From: Flavobacterium beibuense
Lineage (GTDB): Bacteria; Bacteroidota; Bacteroidia; Flavobacteriales; Flavobacteriaceae
Assembly (NCBI RefSeq): GCF_004151245.1
Contig: NZ_JUIW01000005.1
Location: 1-64,000 of the forward strand
Direction: 5' to 3'
Length of the DNA stretch: 64,000 nt
Shown: piece after piece, positions 43,585 through 52,325 of the stretch
Position numbering within the stretch: position 1 is the stretch's first letter
Layout of the letters: each line of letters starts with the position of its first letter
Made by a program: the position numbers and the translations under genes
The notes under the pieces: model-generated
The model's input: the letters and a program-made list of their open reading frames with translations, nothing else
Database searches by the model: none
What the model was told of the DNA's origin: nothing

Positions 43585-43612
43585 TTGCTTTATAAAAGTT
43601 AATTTACTTTTG
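43585..43612 (+). promoter_or_regulatory. Complete promoter of the thioredoxin-like gene
   Basis: TTG at 43585-43587, a 17 bp spacer, then TACTTTTG at 43605-43612 and the ATG at 43627. Spacing and both boxes fit the Bacteroidota consensus. Confidence 0.75.
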
Positions 43613-43626
43613 CACAAATTTATACT

Positions 43627-44235
43627 ATGAGTACACTAATAGAAAAAAGTCTGGATAACAGTTATTCTTATTCAGAGTACAGAAATCATATATCAATGCT
43701 CCTGCAGGACGGGCTTTCTACAGGACTTACACAGTCGGAAGACTTAACGCATTACAGTACGCTTAACGAAGCGCGCATGAACCGCCTTGAAAAAACCATC
43801 AAGGTTCCGCAGGAAATTAAAGACAAATTGGCAGGTCTTGAAAAAGAGCATATCCTTTTGGTTATCAGTGAAGGATGGTGTGGTGATGCTGCCCAGATAG
43901 TTCCTGTTATTAAAAAAATGGCCGACGAAACCGATAAGCTTGAGCTTAGTATTGTACTTCGTGATGAAAACGACGATTTAATGAACGAGTACCTTACCAA
44001 TGGGGCAAGGTCTATACCTAAGCTGGTATTGGTAGAAAAAGATACCCAAATAGCCCGAGGCAGTTGGGGGCCAAGACCGCATGATGCCGCTAAGCTTATA
44101 GCCGATTATAAGGCTAAACACGGTGTAATTGATATGGAAGCTAAAACCGAACTGCAAAAATGGTATTTGCATGATAAAGGTGAAAGTACCATGGAAGAGA
44201 TAACTTTACTGCTGCAAAACGCAGAGAATATGTAA
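43627..44235 (+). CDS. Thioredoxin-family protein with single active-site cysteine
   Basis: 202 residues. A helical N-terminal region (1-75) precedes a thioredoxin fold. The active-site turn is SEGWCGDAAQ (81-90), so it has C85 but no resolving cysteine; CxxC is replaced by CGDA. The cis-proline loop appears as ARSIPKLVLV. Such WCGD proteins are common in Bacteroidota and cannot do classical dithiol exchange alone. A monothiol or peroxidase-like role is possible. It has no signal peptide and ends at a strong terminator shared with the convergent YiiX-like gene. Confidence 0.85.
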   Translation: MSTLIEKSLDNSYSYSEYRNHISMLLQDGLSTGLTQSEDLTHYSTLNEARMNRLEKTIKVPQEIKDKLAGLEKEHILLVISEGWCGDAAQIVPVIKKMADETDKLELSIVLRDENDDLMNEYLTNGARSIPKLVLVEKDTQIARGSWGPRPHDAAKLIADYKAKHGVIDMEAKTELQKWYLHDKGESTMEEITLLLQNAENM

Positions 44236-44236
44236 T

Positions 44237-44268
44237 AAAAAAGTCCGCTCATTGAGCGGACTTTTTTA
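44237..44268. terminator. Bidirectional terminator
   Basis: AAGTCCGCTC-ATT-GAGCGGACTT (44241-44263) with A- and T-runs on both sides. It lies between convergent genes and is almost identical to the hairpin at 62544-62566. Confidence 0.92.
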
Positions 44269-44274
44269 TTTGTT

Positions 44275-44892
44275 TTATTCTACAGTGCCAATAACCTCAA
44301 TCTTATGTGATGTTGATATGCCACCCGGATTACATCCCGATAAACCTTCGGGAATTTCGGCATCTATGCTTTTGTAATAGTCTACCCATGCAGGAAAAAA
44401 GTTATCTGTTCCCGGTTCTTTATAGGTCATGGGTTGCAGCTCAAAAAAAGGTTTATCGTTATTGGCATGCTTAAAAGCGTCATATATAAGTTCGCTGCAA
44501 TAGTAAGCGCCATTGTCATACACATAAGCATCATCATACGGAACGCCAAGCTGTTGTAAGGAGAAATCTATAGCCTGAGGTATGAGTTTACAGAACTTCT
44601 TTTTTAGCCTGCCCACATACATGGGCTTACTGGTATTTTTAGAGAATTTTTCAAGTGTGGTAAGCCGCACGGCACTGCCTGCAGCCTCAATAATATAAAT
44701 TGTGTCGTTGCGTTGGTATACAATACCCATATGGCTAAAGTCGTTTCCATTATAGCCTTCGGTTACTGCTTCAATTGCATCACATAAAGGGCCGCAGTCC
44801 ATATCCTGAAAAATAAGGTCGCCGTCCTTAAGCTCTGTTTTTTGTGCAAAGAGGTTTGTCGATAACAGAAGAAAGAAAATAATTTTTTTCAT
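44275..44892 (-). CDS. YiiX/YebB-like NlpC/P60-superfamily cysteine hydrolase, secreted
   Basis: 205 residues with a signal peptide (1-16, ending LFAQ). It has the permuted papain fold of the YiiX/YebB (DUF830) group. The catalytic histidine precedes the cysteine in sequence: H54 (DFSHMGIV), E70 in IYIIEA, and C132 in AYYCSELIYDAF. Family members act on amide or thioester bonds, possibly in cell-wall peptides or lipids. A C-terminal tail of about 30 residues (GLSGCNPGG) is extra. It lies 27 bp after truB on the same strand and may be the last gene of that operon. Confidence 0.83.
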   Translation of the reverse strand: MKKIIFFLLLSTNLFAQKTELKDGDLIFQDMDCGPLCDAIEAVTEGYNGNDFSHMGIVYQRNDTIYIIEAAGSAVRLTTLEKFSKNTSKPMYVGRLKKKFCKLIPQAIDFSLQQLGVPYDDAYVYDNGAYYCSELIYDAFKHANNDKPFFELQPMTYKEPGTDNFFPAWVDYYKSIDAEIPEGLSGCNPGGISTSHKIEVIGTVE

Positions 44893-44919
44893 TCAGCAAA
44901 GATACTCAAAGCTTTATTC

Positions 44920-45615
44920 CTAATTAAAACTTTTAATTTCATCTTCAAAAGCATCGGGGGTAAGGGCACCCTCTACTGAAAATTCTCCAATCTTTGTTCG
45001 TCTTAATGCAGTTAGGTGCGATCCGCTTTGCATCGCCTGTCCAAAATCGTTTGCTATAGAACGGATGTAGGTTCCTTTACTGCAAACAATCCTGAAATCA
45101 ACCTCGGGTAGCGCTATGCGGGTTATTTCAAACTCATGAACGGTTACTTTACGCGAAGCAATTTCAACTTCCTCGCCTTTGCGGGCATGTTCATAAAGTC
45201 GTTTGCCGTCTTTTTTTATTGCAGAGAAAACAGGGGGTTTCTGGTCTATTTCACCCATAAACTGCTTTGTAGTTTCCTGTATAAGTTGTTCTGTTATATG
45301 GTCAGTAGGAAAGGTAGCGTCAACTTCCGTTTCAAGGTCGTAAGAAGGTGTTGTTGCACCAAGGTAAAAAGTTCCGGTGTATTCCTTTTCCATTCCCTGT
45401 AGTTCCGGAATGCGTTTAGTAAATTTCCCGGTACATACAATAAGGAGTCCGGTGGCTAAGGGGTCAAGGGTTCCGGCATGGCCTACCTTGATCTTTTTAA
45501 GCCCCATATGCTTTTTAAGTGCCCACTTGATTTTGTTTACTGCCTGAAAAGAGCTCCATTGCAGTGGTTTGTCTATCAATAATACTTTTCCTTCCTGAAA
45601 ACTTTCCGGCGTCAT
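44920..45615 (-). CDS. truB: tRNA pseudouridine(55) synthase
   Basis: 231 residues. The TruB catalytic motif GHAGTLDPLATG is at 45-56 with the nucleophile D51. Supporting segments are KPLQWSSFQAVNKIK near the N-terminus and CSKGTYIRSIANDFG in the C-terminal part. It makes pseudouridine 55 in the T-loop of tRNAs. The start codon abuts the uppP stop (1 bp shared), giving translational coupling in ftsX-DUF3098-uppP-truB. Confidence 0.96.
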   Translation of the reverse strand: MTPESFQEGKVLLIDKPLQWSSFQAVNKIKWALKKHMGLKKIKVGHAGTLDPLATGLLIVCTGKFTKRIPELQGMEKEYTGTFYLGATTPSYDLETEVDATFPTDHITEQLIQETTKQFMGEIDQKPPVFSAIKKDGKRLYEHARKGEEVEIASRKVTVHEFEITRIALPEVDFRIVCSKGTYIRSIANDFGQAMQSGSHLTALRRTKIGEFSVEGALTPDAFEDEIKSFN

Positions 45616-46400
45616 TAAATAATTGTAAGCGGGTGAATAAAGTAATGTATCAGTATAACTGCCAGTCCGGCAATAATCCTGTAGTATCCAAACATCTTAA
45701 AGCCATGTCTGCTCAGGTAGTTGATAAAGGTGTTTATTGCCAGCATGGCTACCACAAAAGCAACCACGTTACCTACAATAAGCATATTTATCTGATCCTG
45801 AGAAAGCTCAAATCCGGCTTTATAATAGTCGTATGATTTTTTTGCTGTTGCACCAAACATGGTTGGTACGGCAAGGAAGAACGAAAACTCTGCCGCTGCC
45901 TTACGCGATAGTTTTTGCGACATACCGCCCACGATACTGGCACCGCTTCGCGATACCCCCGGTATCATAGCGATACACTGAAAAAATCCTATTTTTAATG
46001 CAGTACCGTAGCTTATATCGGTGTTTTCTGAATCACCAAACCATTCGTCTACCTTTAAAAGTATAACCCCGCCAATAACCAGAGATATGGCTACCGTTAA
46101 CGGACTTTCAAGTAATGAGTCTATAAAATCGCTTAAAAGAAGTCCTAACACAACGGCAGGTATAAAAGCCACCAGCAGTTTAAGGTAAAAGTCTACACTC
46201 TGGAAAAAACGCTTAAAATACAGTGCGATAACCGCAAGTATGGCACCCAGCTGTATAACTATGGTAAAAAGTTTGGTAAAGTCGTCGCCTGCAATCCCAA
46301 AAAAGGAAGAAGCGATAATCATATGCCCGGTAGATGAAACGGGTAAATATTCTGTTAAGCCCTCAATAATGGCAATAATAACAGCCTGCAGTAAATCCAT
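45615..46400 (-). CDS. uppP: Undecaprenyl-diphosphatase (BacA/UppP)
   Basis: 261 residues with about eight membrane helices. Both active-site segments are present: [13 protein letters not shown] (14-26) and PGVSRSG (147-153, R151). It dephosphorylates undecaprenyl diphosphate to recycle the lipid carrier for peptidoglycan and other surface polymers, and gives basal bacitracin tolerance. It is 7 bp downstream of the DUF3098 gene and overlaps truB by 1 bp. Confidence 0.96.
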   Translation of the reverse strand: MDLLQAVIIAIIEGLTEYLPVSSTGHMIIASSFFGIAGDDFTKLFTIVIQLGAILAVIALYFKRFFQSVDFYLKLLVAFIPAVVLGLLLSDFIDSLLESPLTVAISLVIGGVILLKVDEWFGDSENTDISYGTALKIGFFQCIAMIPGVSRSGASIVGGMSQKLSRKAAAEFSFFLAVPTMFGATAKKSYDYYKAGFELSQDQINMLIVGNVVAFVVAMLAINTFINYLSRHGFKMFGYYRIIAGLAVILIHYFIHPLTII

Positions 46401-46407
46401 TCAGTAA

Positions 46408-46701
46408 TTATTTCTTGAAGTTTTTTATTTCAGAATCTTCAGGGAATCTTTCTCCTTTTTTTGCTTTTGCTTCCGGGTCTTTAAGTATGGCATAAATAGT
46501 AATACCAAAGCCAATAAGCACCACAGTAGGGGCTAGTCTTATCCTTCTGAAATTAAAAATGGCATCACTCCATTTGGTTGGGTCATCACTACCACCTCCG
46601 GCCATTAAAATAAAGCCAATGGTTATAACTGCAATTCCTATAAGTAGTATTTTATAATTTTCCTTTTCAAAAAGGAATTTGGTTTTTATCTCGTTACCCA
46701 T
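46408..46701 (-). CDS. DUF3098 family membrane protein
   Basis: 97 residues with two transmembrane helices (about 17-36 and 58-78). The segments FLFEKENYKILLIGIA and RRIRLAPTVVLIGF identify DUF3098, a short Bacteroidota family nearly always found between ftsX and uppP. Role unknown; the context suggests cell division or envelope growth. It starts 25 bp after ftsX. Confidence 0.88.
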   Translation of the reverse strand: MGNEIKTKFLFEKENYKILLIGIAVITIGFILMAGGGSDDPTKWSDAIFNFRRIRLAPTVVLIGFGITIYAILKDPEAKAKKGERFPEDSEIKNFKK

Positions 46702-46726
46702 AATTGTTTGTTTCAGGTTTAATCGT

Positions 46727-47596
46727 TTAATATAAATCGTCTGTCCTTAGGTTAAGGAAACGCTGCGTAGCAAAGAACGTACTTATGGCTGCTATTATTA
46801 TACCAAACCCCAGTACTCCTGCCATAACTATGGCTGTAGGTACCCAGTCTTTCCAGATGTTAAGGAACGGAAGTTTTTTATCTACATAGTTTACCAGCCA
46901 TAACAATGCGGCAATGGCAAACAGTGCGCCTATTAGTCCAAGTTTGATACCTCTCCAAATAAACGGCCTTCTGATAAATGATTTTGTAGCACCTACCATC
47001 TGCATGGTCTTAATGGTAAAGCGGTGTGAATAGATAGAAAGTCTAAGTGAGCTGTTTATAAGCAGCATGGCCACAAAGGTTAGTCCGCCTGTTACTATCA
47101 GTATCCAAAAGCTTATTTTCTTGATGTTCTCGTTTGCCATTTCCACCACTACGGCATCATAGCTAACATCGGCCACCATAGGGTTAGACCTGAACTCAAT
47201 GTCTATGTTCTTAATGCTGTCTGACTGAACATAAGCACTTTTTAAGTGAATGTCGTAAGAATCAAAAAGCGGATTGTCTATAAGGGTTTCAAAGTCACCT
47301 AAAATGTCTTTATTCTTTTCGGCAGCATCCTCTTTTGTTACAAATTTGTAGTCTTTAATATAGGGTGCATCTTTAAGCTGTTTGCCAAAAGCGGTAACCA
47401 CACTGTCCTTTGCTTCTCTTTTAAAGTAAACCGTAAGGGGTATGTTTTCTTTAACATAGCCCGATATCTTTTCTGTATTTATTACAAAGAGGCCAAGTGC
47501 CCCAAGCAGGGTAAGTACTATGAAAATGATTAAAATAACCGAGAAATAAGAGGAAATGAGTCTTCTTTTTTGAAACTGATCAAAAGATGATGCCAT
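46727..47596 (-). CDS. ftsX: Cell-division protein FtsX (permease-like)
   Basis: 289 residues from the ATG at 47596; an in-frame ATG two codons earlier is possible. One N-terminal helix (about 18-40), a large periplasmic domain (about 45-165), then three helices with the FtsX/MacB core (LRLSIYSHRFTIKTMQMVGATK). FtsX works with the ATPase FtsE to activate peptidoglycan hydrolases at the septum. FtsE is not adjacent here, as is common in Bacteroidota. It is the first gene of the ftsX-DUF3098-uppP-truB operon. Confidence 0.92.
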   Translation of the reverse strand: MASSFDQFQKRRLISSYFSVILIIFIVLTLLGALGLFVINTEKISGYVKENIPLTVYFKREAKDSVVTAFGKQLKDAPYIKDYKFVTKEDAAEKNKDILGDFETLIDNPLFDSYDIHLKSAYVQSDSIKNIDIEFRSNPMVADVSYDAVVVEMANENIKKISFWILIVTGGLTFVAMLLINSSLRLSIYSHRFTIKTMQMVGATKSFIRRPFIWRGIKLGLIGALFAIAALLWLVNYVDKKLPFLNIWKDWVPTAIVMAGVLGFGIIIAAISTFFATQRFLNLRTDDLY

Positions 47597-47666
47597 ACAC
47601 ACATTAATTTTAGGTGTAAAAATAAATAAAGTATTTGTTTATACATAGTTTATAACGGGCAAAGTT

Positions 47667-47695
47667 TTGACTTTCGTACAATAAGCGTAAATTTG
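47667..47695 (+). promoter_or_regulatory. Complete promoter of leuS
   Basis: TTG at 47667-47669, an 18 bp spacer, and TAAATTTG at 47688-47695, 43 bp before the ATG. Confidence 0.75.
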
Positions 47696-47738
47696 CGTTC
47701 CTTTAAGACTTTCAAACATTTGACTTTAGACTTATACA

Positions 47739-50636
47739 ATGAAATACAATCCTAACGAAATAGAAGCCAGGTGGCAAAAATACTGGGCTGAAAACGGAAC
47801 CTTTAGGGCAGAAGACGTTTCTGATAAACCTAAATATTATGTGCTGGACATGTTTCCTTACCCATCTGGGGCGGGACTTCACGTGGGTCACCCGCTGGGA
47901 TACATAGCATCTGATATTTATGCACGCTACAAGCGCCATCAGGGATTTAATGTGCTGCACCCCCAGGGGTACGACAGCTTTGGCCTTCCGGCAGAACAGT
48001 ATGCCATACAAACCGGGCAGCACCCTGCAATTACTACCGAAACCAATATTGCACGTTACAGGGAGCAGCTGGATAAGATAGGCTTTTCGTTTGACTGGGA
48101 CAGGGAAGTACGTACTTCTAACCCGGAGTATTACAAATGGACACAGTGGATATTTATCCAACTGTTTAATTCATGGTATAATAAAGATGCTGAAAGGGCA
48201 GAAGATATTAAAACCCTTGTTGCCGAGTTTGAAGCAAACGGTAATACTAAAGTAAATGCTGTTTGTGATGATAACATTCCGCAGTTTACTGCTGCACAAT
48301 GGAAAGGTTACACGGGAGAAGAGCAACAGAAAATGTTGTTGAAATACCGCCTTACCTACCTTGCGGAGACTGAGGTTAACTGGTGTCCGGCTTTAGGTAC
48401 GGTACTGGCTAACGACGAAATTGTAAACGGTGTTTCCGAAAGGGGAGGGCATCCGGTTATCCGTAAAAAGATGACACAATGGAGTATGAGGATTTCTGCT
48501 TATGCCGAAAGACTTTTACAGGGTCTTGAAACTATAGACTGGACAGAATCGTTAAAGGAAAGCCAGCGTAACTGGATAGGCAAATCGGTAGGTGCATCAG
48601 TTACATTTAAAGTAAAAGACAATCATAATAAATTCCTTCACCTGTTAACGGGTGATGATACAGGTGAATACAGTATTGAGGTGTTTACCACGCGTCCTGA
48701 TACTATTTTTGGGGTGAGCTTTATGACACTTGCGCCGGAGCATGAACTTGTGGCTAAAATTACCACTCCGGAACAAAAAGAAGCTGTTGAGGCTTACATA
48801 GAAGCTACTGCTAAACGTAGTGAGCGCGAGCGTATGGCCGATGTAAAAACCATTTCAGGAGTGTTTACAGGAGCTTATGCCGAGCATCCGTTTACAAAAG
48901 AGCCGGTGCCAATCTGGATAGGTGATTATGTACTGGCAGGTTATGGTACAGGAGCTGTTATGGCAGTGCCAAGTGGTGACCAGCGCGATTATGATTTTGC
49001 GAAGCATTTCAATATCCCGATTAAAAATATTTTTGACGGAGTTGATATTTCTGAAGAGGCATATGCTTCTAAAGATAACGTTAAGCTAAAGGATTCTGAC
49101 TTCCTTAACGGACTTGACTATAAAAAAGCGACTAAAAAAGCCATTGAGGCTCTTGAAGATATAGAACAGGGAAGAGGTAAAACCAATTACCGCCTTCGCG
49201 ATGCGGTTTTCTCGCGCCAGCGTTACTGGGGTGAGCCGTTCCCGGTTTATTATGTAAACGGGTTACCACAAATGATAGAGGGTAAGCATTTACCAATACG
49301 CCTTCCGGATGTGGAGAAATACCTTCCTACAGAAGACGGTCAGCCTCCTCTTGGAAACTCTAAAGAATGGGCGTGGAGTGTTGCCGAACATAAAGTGGTT
49401 AGCAACGACCTTATAGATAATGTATCGGTATTCCCATTAGAGCTTAATACCATGCCGGGTTGGGCGGGTAGCTCATGGTACTGGTTACGTTATATGGATC
49501 CGCATAATGACGACGAGTTTGTGTCTAAAGAGGCACAACAATACTGGGAGAATGTAGACTTATACATAGGCGGTAGCGAGCACGCTACAGGCCACTTACT
49601 ATACAGCCGTTTTTGGAACAAATTTCTGAAAGATCGAGGTTTTATAGTTCAGGAAGAGCCGTTTAAAAAGTTGATAAATCAGGGTATGATTTTGGGTACT
49701 TCGGCTTTTGCCTTCCTAAAAAGAGAAGGCGGGAAGCAAACTTTTGTCAGTAAAGAAGAATATAATAAAAATGTTGATGCTGAAGGTCTTGATGGGGTTA
49801 CTTATCAGGCTCTTCATGTGGATGTGTCTCTGGTAAACGCTTCAGATGAACTGGATGTTGAAGGGTTTAAAAATCATGCATTAAGTCAGGATTTTAAAGG
49901 TGCTGAATTTATATTGAATGACAACGGTAAATATATAGTTGGTCGTGAAGTAGAAAAAATGTCCAAGTCAAAATACAATGTTGTAAACCCTGACGACATC
50001 TGCGATCAGTATGGTGCGGATACCTTAAGGCTTTATGAAATGTTCCTTGGTCCGCTGGAGCAGGCCAAGCCTTGGAATACTGCCGGTATTACAGGGGTGT
50101 CGGGTTTCCTTAAAAAATTATGGAAACTGTATTTTGATGATAACGGACTAATTGTTACCTCTAACCCTGCAAGCAAAGAGGCTTACAAAGTGCTGCATAG
50201 AACCATTAAAAAAGTACAGGAAGATATAGAGAATTTCTCGTTCAATACATCGGTAAGTTCGTTTATGATTGCCGTTAATGAGCTTACGGCTATCAAATGC
50301 CACGAGCGTACCATACTGGAGCCGCTTGCAGTGCTTATTTCGCCTTATGCGCCGCACATTGCCGAAGAACTTTGGCACAGGTTGGGGCATCAGGGTAGTA
50401 TTTCTAAAGTGAAATTCCCTGTGTTTAATCCTGAGCATTTGGTAGAAAGCAGTAAGGAATATCCGGTATCGTTTAACGGTAAGATGCGCTTTAAAATAGA
50501 ACTGCCTATGGATATGGCAGTGCCTGATATTGAAAAAGCTATCCTTGCAGATGAGCGAACCATACAACAGCTTAACGGACAGCAGCCTAAAAAGGTAATT
50601 GTTGTACCGGGTAAGATTATTAATATTGTTGGGTAA
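47739..50636 (+). CDS. leuS: Leucyl-tRNA synthetase
   Basis: 965 residues, class I. The HIGH-type motif is in [16 protein letters not shown] and the KMSKS loop is at 740-744. It is about 100 residues longer than E. coli LeuS because of two insertions typical of the phylum. One lies near 160-195 ([20 protein letters not shown]). The other, larger, is just before KMSKS, from [13 protein letters not shown] to GREVE. The editing CP1 domain carries [12 protein letters not shown]. It charges tRNA-Leu. Monocistronic, with its own promoter and a terminator at 50660-50687. Confidence 0.97.
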   Translation: MKYNPNEIEARWQKYWAENGTFRAEDVSDKPKYYVLDMFPYPSGAGLHVGHPLGYIASDIYARYKRHQGFNVLHPQGYDSFGLPAEQYAIQTGQHPAITTETNIARYREQLDKIGFSFDWDREVRTSNPEYYKWTQWIFIQLFNSWYNKDAERAEDIKTLVAEFEANGNTKVNAVCDDNIPQFTAAQWKGYTGEEQQKMLLKYRLTYLAETEVNWCPALGTVLANDEIVNGVSERGGHPVIRKKMTQWSMRISAYAERLLQGLETIDWTESLKESQRNWIGKSVGASVTFKVKDNHNKFLHLLTGDDTGEYSIEVFTTRPDTIFGVSFMTLAPEHELVAKITTPEQKEAVEAYIEATAKRSERERMADVKTISGVFTGAYAEHPFTKEPVPIWIGDYVLAGYGTGAVMAVPSGDQRDYDFAKHFNIPIKNIFDGVDISEEAYASKDNVKLKDSDFLNGLDYKKATKKAIEALEDIEQGRGKTNYRLRDAVFSRQRYWGEPFPVYYVNGLPQMIEGKHLPIRLPDVEKYLPTEDGQPPLGNSKEWAWSVAEHKVVSNDLIDNVSVFPLELNTMPGWAGSSWYWLRYMDPHNDDEFVSKEAQQYWENVDLYIGGSEHATGHLLYSRFWNKFLKDRGFIVQEEPFKKLINQGMILGTSAFAFLKREGGKQTFVSKEEYNKNVDAEGLDGVTYQALHVDVSLVNASDELDVEGFKNHALSQDFKGAEFILNDNGKYIVGREVEKMSKSKYNVVNPDDICDQYGADTLRLYEMFLGPLEQAKPWNTAGITGVSGFLKKLWKLYFDDNGLIVTSNPASKEAYKVLHRTIKKVQEDIENFSFNTSVSSFMIAVNELTAIKCHERTILEPLAVLISPYAPHIAEELWHRLGHQGSISKVKFPVFNPEHLVESSKEYPVSFNGKMRFKIELPMDMAVPDIEKAILADERTIQQLNGQQPKKVIVVPGKIINIVG

Positions 50637-50659
50637 GCTTCTAAGTTACAAAGTATATA

Positions 50660-50687
50660 TAAAACCGCAGTTTACGCTGCGGTTTTT
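50660..50687 (+). terminator. Terminator of leuS
   Basis: AACCGCAG / CTGCGGTT stem (50663-50684) with a 6-nt loop and a T7 tail. Confidence 0.9.
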
Positions 50688-50829
50688 TTATTTTTATCTT
50701 GAGAGGGTTGGAGCTTGTCATTTCGATACGTAATGTAATGGAGTGAGGTACTGTGACTGAACATAAAAAAGTGCCACTCTTTCAGTTTACCTGCTCAAGA
50801 AGTTATAAATAAGTGTCAAAATAACAGTT

Positions 50830-50857
50830 AAAGCTAATCTTTCAACAGATTGGCTTT
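50830..50857. other. Inverted repeat upstream of the zinc peptidase gene
   Basis: AAAGCTAATCT and AGATTGGCTTT form an 11-bp stem with one G-T pair and a 6-nt loop, 38 bp before the gene. There is no T-run. It may be an operator, an mRNA leader hairpin or part of the degenerate repeat that fills 50697-50860. Confidence 0.45.
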
Positions 50858-50894
50858 GATTTTGATATAGGTATTATAATAAAAACATGAAAAG

Positions 50895-51596
50895 ATGGCA
50901 TTAGGATATTATATTTTAATTGGTATTATAGCTTTAGCAAGTTACGCAGTAAGTGCTAAGCTAAAGAGTAAGTTTGCATACTACTCTAAAGTGCATTTAC
51001 GTAACGGCATGAGCGGAGCCGAAATTGCTCAAAAAATGTTAGCCGATAACGGTATTTATGATGTTAAAGTTATGTCTACATCAGGTAGTCTAACCGACCA
51101 TTATAACCCAACGAATAAAACCGTAAACCTAAGTGAAGCTGTATATAACCAACGTAATGCTGCTGCTGCTGCCGTGGCTGCACACGAGGTAGGCCATGCT
51201 GTGCAGCATGCACAGGCATACAGTATGCTACAGTTTAGGTCTAAAATGGTTCCGGTTGTTAGTGTATCATCAAACCTTGCGCCAATACTTATTATAATTG
51301 GGATTGTTATGGGTGCTGCTGCAAATATGGGTATTGGATTTTATGTAGCTGTTTTAGGGTTGGTGCTTATGGCAATAGCGACATTGTTCAGCTTTATAAC
51401 GCTTCCGGTGGAGTATGATGCCAGTAACCGTGCTTTAGCGTGGCTTAAAAGCAAAAACATGCTTTCACAGCAGGAATATGCCGGAGCCGAAGATTCGCTT
51501 AAATGGGCTGCACGTACTTATGTGGTGGCTGCATTAGGATCGCTGGCAATGTTATTGTATTGGGCACTTCAGTTATTTGGAGGTTCCAGGGATTAA
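50895..51596 (+). CDS. YugP-family zinc metallopeptidase, membrane-bound
   Basis: 233 residues. The zinc motif HEVGH is at 97-101 (H97, E98, H101), within AAHEVGHAVQHAQAY. An N-terminal helix (about 4-20) and two to three C-terminal helices (about 120-165 and 205-228) anchor it. This is the YugP-like (PF04298) neutral zinc metallopeptidase family; natural substrates are unknown. The second half NRALAWLKSKN is also family-typical. Monocistronic, ending at a strong terminator. Confidence 0.9.
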   Translation: MALGYYILIGIIALASYAVSAKLKSKFAYYSKVHLRNGMSGAEIAQKMLADNGIYDVKVMSTSGSLTDHYNPTNKTVNLSEAVYNQRNAAAAAVAAHEVGHAVQHAQAYSMLQFRSKMVPVVSVSSNLAPILIIIGIVMGAAANMGIGFYVAVLGLVLMAIATLFSFITLPVEYDASNRALAWLKSKNMLSQQEYAGAEDSLKWAARTYVVAALGSLAMLLYWALQLFGGSRD

Positions 51597-51618
51597 TCCC
51601 TGTCTATATATATCTTGA

Positions 51619-51653
51619 TAAACCGCCGGGCCTATAACCCGGCGGTTTTTTTA
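51619..51653 (+). terminator. Terminator of the zinc peptidase gene
   Basis: AACCGCCGGG / CCCGGCGGTT with an 8-nt loop and a T8 tail (51621-51653). Confidence 0.92.
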
Positions 51654-51751
51654 TTTTGTAGTATACTCTTTGATTCTGAAGAAGCTTAGTGATGTGAAGA
51701 GTTTTTGTAAGTATTTGTCTGCTAATAGAATAGTGGATGCTGAACACTAAC

Positions 51752-52222
51752 TTAAAGCTGTATCTGCCTTTCAATCTGCTGCTCAAGGGATATAAAGGTT
51801 TCGGTGCGCGACACTCCGTTTATGGGCTGAATTTTTTTATTAAGCAGCTGCATAAGATGTTCATTATCGCGGCAAATCATTTTTATAAGAATGGACCAGT
51901 TACCCGTGGTGTAATGGCATTCCAGTACTTCGGGTATTTTTCTCAGTTCCTTAACTGCCTCAAAGTTACTTGATGCCTTTTCAAGATAAATACCTACAAA
52001 AGCCATGGTGCTGTATCCTAAAACCTTTGTATTCACTATAAATTTAGATCCCGATATAACGCCTGCCTGCTCCAGCTTACGAAGGCGCTGGTGTATGGCA
52101 GCTCCCGATATGCCTATTTTTGCAGCAATCTGTAAAATGGGTTTACGGGCATCTTCCATGAGGTAGCGTAAAATCTCTTTATCAATCCCGTCTATTTCTA
52201 TCTGTAGCGAATTTATCTTCAT
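51752..52222 (-). CDS. Lrp/AsnC-family transcriptional regulator
   Basis: 156 residues. The N-terminal HTH covers about 12-60 (DKEILRYLMEDARKPILQIA and SGAAIHQRLRKLEQAGVI). A RAM/AsnC ligand-binding domain follows (about 70-150, with TTGNWSILIKMICRDNEHLM). It binds amino acids and DNA as dimers or octamers. It lies 103 bp downstream of a saccharopine dehydrogenase gene, separated by a terminator, so it may regulate lysine metabolism. That link is inference from proximity. Confidence 0.93.
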   Translation of the reverse strand: MKINSLQIEIDGIDKEILRYLMEDARKPILQIAAKIGISGAAIHQRLRKLEQAGVISGSKFIVNTKVLGYSTMAFVGIYLEKASSNFEAVKELRKIPEVLECHYTTGNWSILIKMICRDNEHLMQLLNKKIQPINGVSRTETFISLEQQIERQIQL

Positions 52223-52265
52223 AGCCTTTCAGTTTAAAATCAAATATAGCAAATTGCTTATAAAA

Positions 52266-52297
52266 TAAAACCCCTCCGAGGGGCTTGGAGGGGTTTA
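52266..52297 (-). terminator. Terminator of the saccharopine dehydrogenase gene
   Basis: AAACCCCTCC / GGAGGGGTTT stem (52268-52296). On the minus strand it is followed by TTTTATTTTA, 30 bp after the stop. Confidence 0.88.
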
Positions 52298-52325
52298 AGA
52301 ATAAAGTTGAGTTAGTAAAGGAGTT

